Positions 12,874 through 17,193 of a stretch of 17,193 nucleotides of DNA are shown here, piece after piece (position 1 is the stretch's first letter; every line of letters starts with the position of its first letter). The stretch is taken from assembly GCA_023441105.1 (NCBI GenBank), contig JAEZQX010000537.1, forward strand, positions 1 through 17,193, written 5' to 3'. The notes under the pieces were generated by a model. The model worked only from the letters and a program-made list of their open reading frames with translations, had not been told where the DNA came from and searched no databases. Origin of the DNA: Pseudomonadota bacterium. Its GTDB lineage: Bacteria; Pseudomonadota; Gammaproteobacteria; Burkholderiales; Burkholderiaceae. The translations under genes and the position numbers were made by a program.

Positions 12874-13855
12874 GCGCCAGGTAATCCTCGACGTAGGCGG
12901 CGACGATCGCATCCAGCGACTCGTCGCCGTCGATGCCGAGGGCTCGCGCGCGCGCCGAGGTAAAACCGCGCGGCCACGCGTCGACGATGCGCTGCACCTG
13001 CGGGTTCGGCTCCCAGACGAAGTCACCCATTTCCTTGCCCCTTGCACCGACCCGCAGCACCGCTGCCTCGATCGCTGCTGGTGTGACCGACAGCGACGGC
13101 AGGTTCATGGCCCGGGTCGCCCCGAACACGGCTGCCGGCAAGGCCAGCATGGCCAGCATCGCCTTCACCGCGCTGCGCGCGGAGGCGACCGGAAAGCGGG
13201 TCCGGGGATCGAGCGGGCAAAGCGCATTGCGTCCGTTGAGCGGCTCGCGGATCAGGGCGGCGATCCGGTCGGACACGCTGGCGCTCGCCGGGCCGGGATG
13301 CGTCAGCACGATCGGCAGCCGCAGCACCCGTCCGTCGATGAAGCCACGCCGCGAGTAGTCGCTGATCAGCAGCTCGGCGACGGTCTTGTGGGTGCCGTAG
13401 GACGTCTCCGGCGTCTGAGCCACGCCATCGCCCACGACCTCCGGCAGGTCGCCGCCGAAGGTGGAGATGGAGCTGGCGAAGGCGAAAGAAGGCACGCGCT
13501 GCTGCAGCCGGCAGCGCTCGAGCAACCGCACCAGCGCCAGCAGGTTGACCTCGAGTCCGCGGGCGAAATCCTCCTCCGCATCGAGCGTCAGCGTCGCTGC
13601 GAGCTGGAAGATGCAGTCGAAGTCCTCTTCGAAGAGGGTCTCGAGGAAGCTGCCGTCGCGGACATCGCCCTGCTCGATCCGGATCGCGATGCCGGCCGGC
13701 ACGGCAACCGGCGGCACCGGCCGCGCATCGGCCAGCACAAGCTCGCCGATCGGCTGCCGCGAGTCGTCGCCGCGTGCGAGTTCCTTGCGCGTGCACAAGG
13801 TCTTCACCAGGTGGCTGCCGATGAAGCCGGCAGCCCCGAGCACCAATATCCTCAT
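12866..13855 (-). CDS. DenD-like extended SDR dehydrogenase, second paralogue
   Basis: The 329-residue protein aligns without gaps over its core with the DenD gene at 2621-3625. It has GAAGFIG (7-13), SSIS (128-131), TFGGDLPEVVGD (132-143), Y153-x3-K157 in SYGTHK, GFIDGRVLRLP (171-181) and LIREPLNG (201-208). The Rossmann, Tyr and Lys positions have the same residue numbers in both. It differs at the stretch RPGTPNGAAS of the first copy, which here reads HPGPASASVS (186-195), so the substrate is probably different. The ATG at 13855 has GGAGAG upstream at good spacing. It is the first gene of a two-gene unit with the monooxygenase (8-bp overlap) and is divergent from the cytochrome genes. NAD-dependent oxidation of a hydroxy group is expected; the substrate is not known. 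Confidence 0.88.
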   Translation of the reverse strand: MRILVLGAAGFIGSHLVKTLCTRKELARGDDSRQPIGELVLADARPVPPVAVPAGIAIRIEQGDVRDGSFLETLFEEDFDCIFQLAATLTLDAEEDFARGLEVNLLALVRLLERCRLQQRVPSFAFASSISTFGGDLPEVVGDGVAQTPETSYGTHKTVAELLISDYSRRGFIDGRVLRLPIVLTHPGPASASVSDRIAALIREPLNGRNALCPLDPRTRFPVASARSAVKAMLAMLALPAAVFGATRAMNLPSLSVTPAAIEAAVLRVGARGKEMGDFVWEPNPQVQRIVDAWPRGFTSARARALGIDGDESLDAIVAAYVEDYLAHA

Positions 13856-13942
13856 CCAGCTCTCCGTCTCGAGGTGGGCACTACGCGAGAGCACCCTGAA
13901 GCCGGTACCGGTCATTCGGCTCTGCGGCCCCGGTCCGGCAGG

Positions 13943-13949
13943 CATAATA
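13943..13949. promoter_or_regulatory. Possible symmetric bidirectional -10 between the DenD-like gene and the cytochrome genes
   Basis: The only AT-rich island of the 101-bp divergent gap reads CATAAT on the plus strand (13943-13948) and TATTAT on the minus strand (13949-13944). Each matches the -10 consensus at 5 of 6 positions. Overlapping divergent -10 elements of this kind are known in bacteria. No clear -35 is seen on either side. Confidence 0.4.
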
Positions 13950-13956
13950 GCTCGCC

Positions 13957-14835
13957 ATGTTCCGACGCTTCGCCAGGCAGCGATGCGCGACGCCACGCGC
14001 CTGCGAGCCCGTTCGCCGCGCGCCGGTTCGCACCTCCTGCTGCAGTCCCTGCTGCAGTTCCTCGCGCTCTTCGCCGGCGACCGCCGGCGACAAGGTTCGC
14101 AGCCGTGTGCTGGCGACGCTGGTCGCCGCTGCGGCCTCCTGGTGGATGCTGTTCGCCGGCCAGCCCGCCCAGGCCGCGCCGACGGTGGAGGACACCATGG
14201 CCCAGCGCGTCATCGCCTGCACCGGCTGCCATGGGCGCGAGGGCCGTGCCGCCAGCGATGGCTACTATCCCCGCATCGCCGGCAAGCCCGCCGGCTATCT
14301 CTTCAACCAGTTGGTCAACTTCCGCGACGGGCGGCGCACCTATGCGTTGATGACCCACCTGGTGCAGCACCTCACCGACGACTATCTGCGCGAGATCGCC
14401 GATCATTTCGCCGGCCTCGACCTGCCGTACCCGCCGCCGCAGCCGCTGGCGCTGGGTGCCGAGACGCTGGAGCGCGGCCGGAAGCTGGTGCTCGAAGGCG
14501 ATCCGGCGCGCGACATCCCGGCGTGCGCGCAATGCCATGGCCGTGCCTTGACCGGCGTCGCACCGGCACTGCCCGGCCTGCTGGGATTGCCGCGGGACTA
14601 TCTCAACTCGCAACTGGGTGCCTGGCGCATCGGCCAGCGGCGGGCGCACGAGCCCGACTGCATGGCCCAGATCGCGCGCCAGCTGGGCGGCGATGACGTC
14701 GCCGCGATCACCGGCTGGCTCGCAACCCCGCGGGTGCCGAGTCCTGCCACGCGGGCGTCATCGCTGGCGGGGCCGCCGCCCCTGCGTTGCGGTGGCGTCG
14801 GTGACGCCGCCGCAGCCGAGGCCGCGCCGCGCTGA
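13957..14835 (+). CDS. Diheme cytochrome c (c4-like), periplasmic
   Basis: This is a periplasmic electron carrier with two covalently bound hemes, CTGCH (residues 88-92) and CAQCH (190-194). Probable axial methionines are M132, in YALMTHLV, and M236, in DCMAQIARQL. Each is followed by a helix of the kind seen in c4 or c553 cytochromes (DDYLREIADHFAGL and DDVAAITGWLA). A signal peptide core LATLVAAAASWWMLFAG ends at AQA (residue 73). That lies unusually far from the ATG at 13957, and residues 27-36 are an odd Cys/Ser cluster. A GTG at 14107 (codon 51) just before the core is an alternative start, though it leaves no basic residues in front. The extreme C-terminus (261-292) is Ala/Pro-rich. A triheme cytochrome follows after 12 bp, so the two likely form one operon and one electron-transfer chain. 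Confidence 0.87.
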   Translation: MFRRFARQRCATPRACEPVRRAPVRTSCCSPCCSSSRSSPATAGDKVRSRVLATLVAAAASWWMLFAGQPAQAAPTVEDTMAQRVIACTGCHGREGRAASDGYYPRIAGKPAGYLFNQLVNFRDGRRTYALMTHLVQHLTDDYLREIADHFAGLDLPYPPPQPLALGAETLERGRKLVLEGDPARDIPACAQCHGRALTGVAPALPGLLGLPRDYLNSQLGAWRIGQRRAHEPDCMAQIARQLGGDDVAAITGWLATPRVPSPATRASSLAGPPPLRCGGVGDAAAAEAAPR

Positions 14836-14847
14836 GCGGCCGTCGCC

Positions 14848-16137
14848 ATGGTCCGACTGCTCCTCGCGCTCGCGCTGATCGTGGCGCTTCTTGCCGGCGC
14901 CATCGCGGCGCTCAACCTGCGCGACGAGGATCGCGTCGACGAGATCCAGTCCGCCGACGCGGCGAAGTTCGCCGAGCCGGCCTTGATCGAGCGCGGCAGG
15001 TACCTGGCGCTTGCCGGCAACTGCGCCGGCTGCCACACGCCGCGTGGCGGTGCTGCCTATGCCGGCGGCACCGGCATCGCCACGCCCTTCGGCACGGTGT
15101 ACGCCTCCAACCTCACGCCCGATCCTGCCACCGGCATCGGCAACTGGAGCGCGTCGCATTTCTGGCGCGCGATGCACAACGGACGCTCGCGCGACGGCCG
15201 CCTGCTCTATCCGGCCTTCCCCTATCCCGACTACACCCGCGTCACCCAGGAGGACTCGGACGCCATCTACGCCTGGTTGCGGACGCTGCCGGCGGCGAAG
15301 CGGTCGAACACGCCACATGCGCTCCGCTTCCCGTACAACTCGCAGATGGCGCTCGCCGTCTGGCGCGCCCTGTTCTTCGAGCCGCAAAGCCACGAGGTGG
15401 AAGCCGGCCGCTCGGCGCAGTGGAACCGCGGCAGCTACCTGGTCAACGGCCTGGGCCACTGTGCCGCCTGTCATTCGGGACGCAACCTGTTCGGCGCCAC
15501 CAGCGGCACCCTCGATCTCAGCGGCGGGCTGATCCCGATGCAGAACTGGTACGCTCCGTCGCTGCAGGCGCCCGACGAGGCCGGCGTAGCCGACTGGGAA
15601 CCGCGCGACATCGTCGACCTGCTCGGCAAGGGCCGGTCGCGGCACGGCTCGGTGATCGGACCGATGGCGGAGGTGGTGTTCCGCAGCACGCAGCATCTGT
15701 CGCCGCCGGATCTCGAAGCGATCGCCGTGTTCCTCAAGGACCTGCCGCAGGCGCCCCCCCGGAGCCGGCCGCAGGCGGCCGCCGGCGCCTTCGATGCGAC
15801 GGTGCAGCGCGGGGCAAAGGTCTACGAGGACAATTGCGCCGGCTGTCATGGCAAGCAGGGCGAGGGCGTGCCGGGCGTCTACCCGCCGCTGGCGGGCAAC
15901 CGGGCGGTCACGATGGATCCGCCGGCCAACGTCGTGCAGATCGTGCTCGGGGGTGGATTCGCACCGGCGACCGCGGGCAACCCCCGGCCCTTCGGCATGC
16001 CACCCTATGCCACTGCGCTTGGGGATGCCGACATCGCGGCCGTGCTGACGATGATTCGCGCCAGCTGGGGCAACAACGGCCGCCCGATCACGACCGTCGA
16101 CGTCCACCGCTATCGCAGCGGCAGCAGCGGCGGCTGA
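14848..16137 (+). CDS. Triheme cytochrome c, alcohol/aldehyde dehydrogenase cytochrome-subunit type
   Basis: Proteins of this kind take electrons from a periplasmic flavin, PQQ or molybdenum dehydrogenase and pass them to the quinone pool or an oxidase. The 429-residue chain starts with an uncleaved or weakly cleaved hydrophobic segment (LLLALALIVALLAGAIAAL, 4-22) and has three heme motifs: CAGCH (59-63), CAACH (205-209) and CAGCH (330-334). Probable methionine ligands are M273 (IGPMAEVV) and M384 (FGMPPYA). In the first heme domain the corresponding place reads YPAFPYPDYT (121-130), with Phe where some relatives have Met. The arrangement of three class I domains is that of the cytochrome subunit of membrane-bound sugar or alcohol dehydrogenases. 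The dehydrogenase subunits themselves are not beside it on this strand. Its TGA is followed directly by the stop of the convergent GMC gene. Confidence 0.92.
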   Translation: MVRLLLALALIVALLAGAIAALNLRDEDRVDEIQSADAAKFAEPALIERGRYLALAGNCAGCHTPRGGAAYAGGTGIATPFGTVYASNLTPDPATGIGNWSASHFWRAMHNGRSRDGRLLYPAFPYPDYTRVTQEDSDAIYAWLRTLPAAKRSNTPHALRFPYNSQMALAVWRALFFEPQSHEVEAGRSAQWNRGSYLVNGLGHCAACHSGRNLFGATSGTLDLSGGLIPMQNWYAPSLQAPDEAGVADWEPRDIVDLLGKGRSRHGSVIGPMAEVVFRSTQHLSPPDLEAIAVFLKDLPQAPPRSRPQAAAGAFDATVQRGAKVYEDNCAGCHGKQGEGVPGVYPPLAGNRAVTMDPPANVVQIVLGGGFAPATAGNPRPFGMPPYATALGDADIAAVLTMIRASWGNNGRPITTVDVHRYRSGSSGG

Positions 16138-17193
16138 TCAGGCGAGGGCAGCCGGCTCGGCAGCGGTCGTGGCGGGCTGGGAAGCAACCGACGACACGGT
16201 TGCGGCCGAGCCGGACGGCGCCTGGGCAATCCACTGCGCCGCCTTTTCCGCGATCATCAAGGTCGGCGAGTTGGTGTTGCCGGAAGTGATGGTCGGCATG
16301 ACGCTCGCATCCACCACCCGCAGGCCGGCCACGCCGCGCACCGCGAGCCGGCTGTCGACGACCGCCAGGGGATCATCGGCGCGCCCCATCTTCGCCGTGC
16401 CCACCGGGTGGAAGATGGTGGTGGCGATGTCGCCGGCCAGCTTGACGAGTTCCTCGTCGGTCTGGAACTGCAGGCCCGGCTTCCATTCCTGCGGCTCGTA
16501 CTTCGCCATCGCCGGCTGCGAGACAATGTGGCGGGTGATGCGCAGCGAGGCCGCCGCCACCTGGCGATCCTGCGGCGTGCTCAGGTAGTTCGGCGCAATG
16601 GCCGGCGCGTCCTGGAAGCGCGGGCTGCGGATGGCGACCGTCCCACGGCTGGTGGGATTGAGGTTGCAAACGCTGGCGGTGAAGGCATTGAAGACGTGCA
16701 GCGGCTCACCGAACGCATCGAGGCTCAGCGGCTGGACGTGGTACTGCAGATCCGGATGCAACTTGTCCGGCGAGCTGCGGGTGAATGCGCCCAGCTGCGA
16801 CGGCGCCATGCTCATCGGTCCGGTGCGCTTCAAGGCGTATTCCAGCGCCACCAGCGCCTTGCCGGCGAGGTTGCCGACCATCGTGTTGAGGGTCTTGGCG
16901 TTGTTGAGCTTGAAGACGGCGCGGATCTGCAGGTGGTCCTGCAGGTTGCCGCCCACGCCCGGCAGGTCGTGCACGAGGGGGATGCCATGCTGCCGCAGCA
17001 GGTCGGCCGGACCGATCCCCGAGAGCTGCAGGATCTGCGGCGAGCCGATGCTGCCCGCGCACAGGAGCGTCTCGCGCGTGGCGCGCACCTGCACCATTTC
17101 CTGGCCGGTCCACACTTCCGCGCCCGTGCACCGGCGCGAGCCGTCCTCGCGGGTCTCGAACAGCAGGCGCGCGACCTGCGCGTGGGTCCACAG
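16138..17193 (-). CDS. GMC-family FAD-dependent oxidoreductase, C-terminal part (cut by window edge)
   Basis: GMC enzymes (choline, alcohol and glucose dehydrogenases and oxidases) oxidise an alcohol with bound FAD. The 351 visible residues enter in frame from the right edge; about 180-200 N-terminal residues with the FAD-binding motif lie outside the window. GMC signature 2, GSIGSPQILQLSGIGP, is at about residues 47-62. The catalytic His is in FHPVGTAKMG, and the active-site Asn is in SGNTNSPTLMIAEKAA near the C-terminus. Between them LNPTSRGTV and the substrate domain are intact. After the end of the normal fold there is an Ala/Ser/Thr-rich tail of about 25 residues. It converges on the triheme cytochrome gene with no spacer, so the two are separate transcription units. 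An alcohol dehydrogenase role is likely; the substrate is unknown. Confidence 0.92.
   Translation of the reverse strand: MWTHAQVARLLFETREDGSRRCTGAEVWTGQEMVQVRATRETLLCAGSIGSPQILQLSGIGPADLLRQHGIPLVHDLPGVGGNLQDHLQIRAVFKLNNAKTLNTMVGNLAGKALVALEYALKRTGPMSMAPSQLGAFTRSSPDKLHPDLQYHVQPLSLDAFGEPLHVFNAFTASVCNLNPTSRGTVAIRSPRFQDAPAIAPNYLSTPQDRQVAAASLRITRHIVSQPAMAKYEPQEWKPGLQFQTDEELVKLAGDIATTIFHPVGTAKMGRADDPLAVVDSRLAVRGVAGLRVVDASVMPTITSGNTNSPTLMIAEKAAQWIAQAPSGSAATVSSVASQPATTAAEPAALA

Noticed and set aside
13461..14696. A long plus-strand frame through the second DenD-like gene and the diheme cytochrome
   Set aside because: It destroys both heme motifs and has no domain; only its signal-like patch near 14028 is noted as an oddity of the cytochrome N-terminus.

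Overview
The window is GC-rich chromosomal DNA (roughly 68-70 % G+C by eye) from a proteobacterium, most likely a betaproteobacterium of the order Burkholderiales. The basis for this is the rnpB / mraZ / rsmH arrangement, the A-type RNase P RNA, very high GC3, and the abundance of TRAP transporter and acid-sugar genes. The taxonomic placement is an inference. No phage, insertion sequence, CRISPR array, tRNA or rRNA was seen.

Layout. (1) Positions 1-1300, minus strand: the start of the division and cell-wall (dcw) cluster, with rsmH (cut by the window edge) and mraZ, preceded by a clear sigma-70 promoter and four MraZ operator boxes at an exact 10-bp period. (2) About 1481-1886, minus strand: rnpB, the RNase P RNA. 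(3) 2067-2582, plus strand: a small secreted protein resembling the FimV N-terminal domain. (4) 2621-4938, minus strand: a DenD-type acid-sugar dehydrogenase and an OtnK-type four-carbon acid-sugar kinase; a DUF3025 gene (5007-5864) lies upstream of them on the same strand. (5) 5996-10604, plus strand: an SMP-30/gluconolactonase-like hydrolase, a complete DctPQM TRAP transporter, and a TauE/SafE-type exporter joined by 4-bp overlaps. (6) 10813-11562, plus strand: a secreted SH3-domain protein with a long Pro/Tyr/Arg-rich tail. (7) 11563-13855, minus strand: a two-gene unit of a second DenD-like dehydrogenase and a flavin-containing monooxygenase, overlapping by 8 bp. (8) 13957-16137, plus strand: a diheme and a triheme c-type cytochrome. 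(9) 16138-17193, minus strand: the C-terminal part of a GMC-family flavin oxidoreductase, cut by the window edge.

How the genes may work together. Regions 4 and 5 look like an import-and-catabolism island for a small hydroxy-acid such as a tetronate (erythronate or threonate) or its lactone: TRAP uptake, lactone opening by the SMP-30 protein, oxidation by DenD, and phosphorylation by OtnK. The isomerase OtnI and the decarboxylating aldolase OtnC of the known pathway are not in the window. The TauE-type exporter at the end of the TRAP operon is unexplained. Regions 7-9 form a second oxidative block (dehydrogenase, monooxygenase, periplasmic cytochromes, GMC enzyme) whose substrate cannot be read from the sequence.

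The points most worth checking are the DenD-like/FMO pair, the TRAP plus TauE coupling, two mutually exclusive hairpins in the dctP leader, a dyad element upstream of the mra promoter, and two convergent gene pairs whose stop codons abut with no spacer. I did not find a clearly new defence or mobile system.
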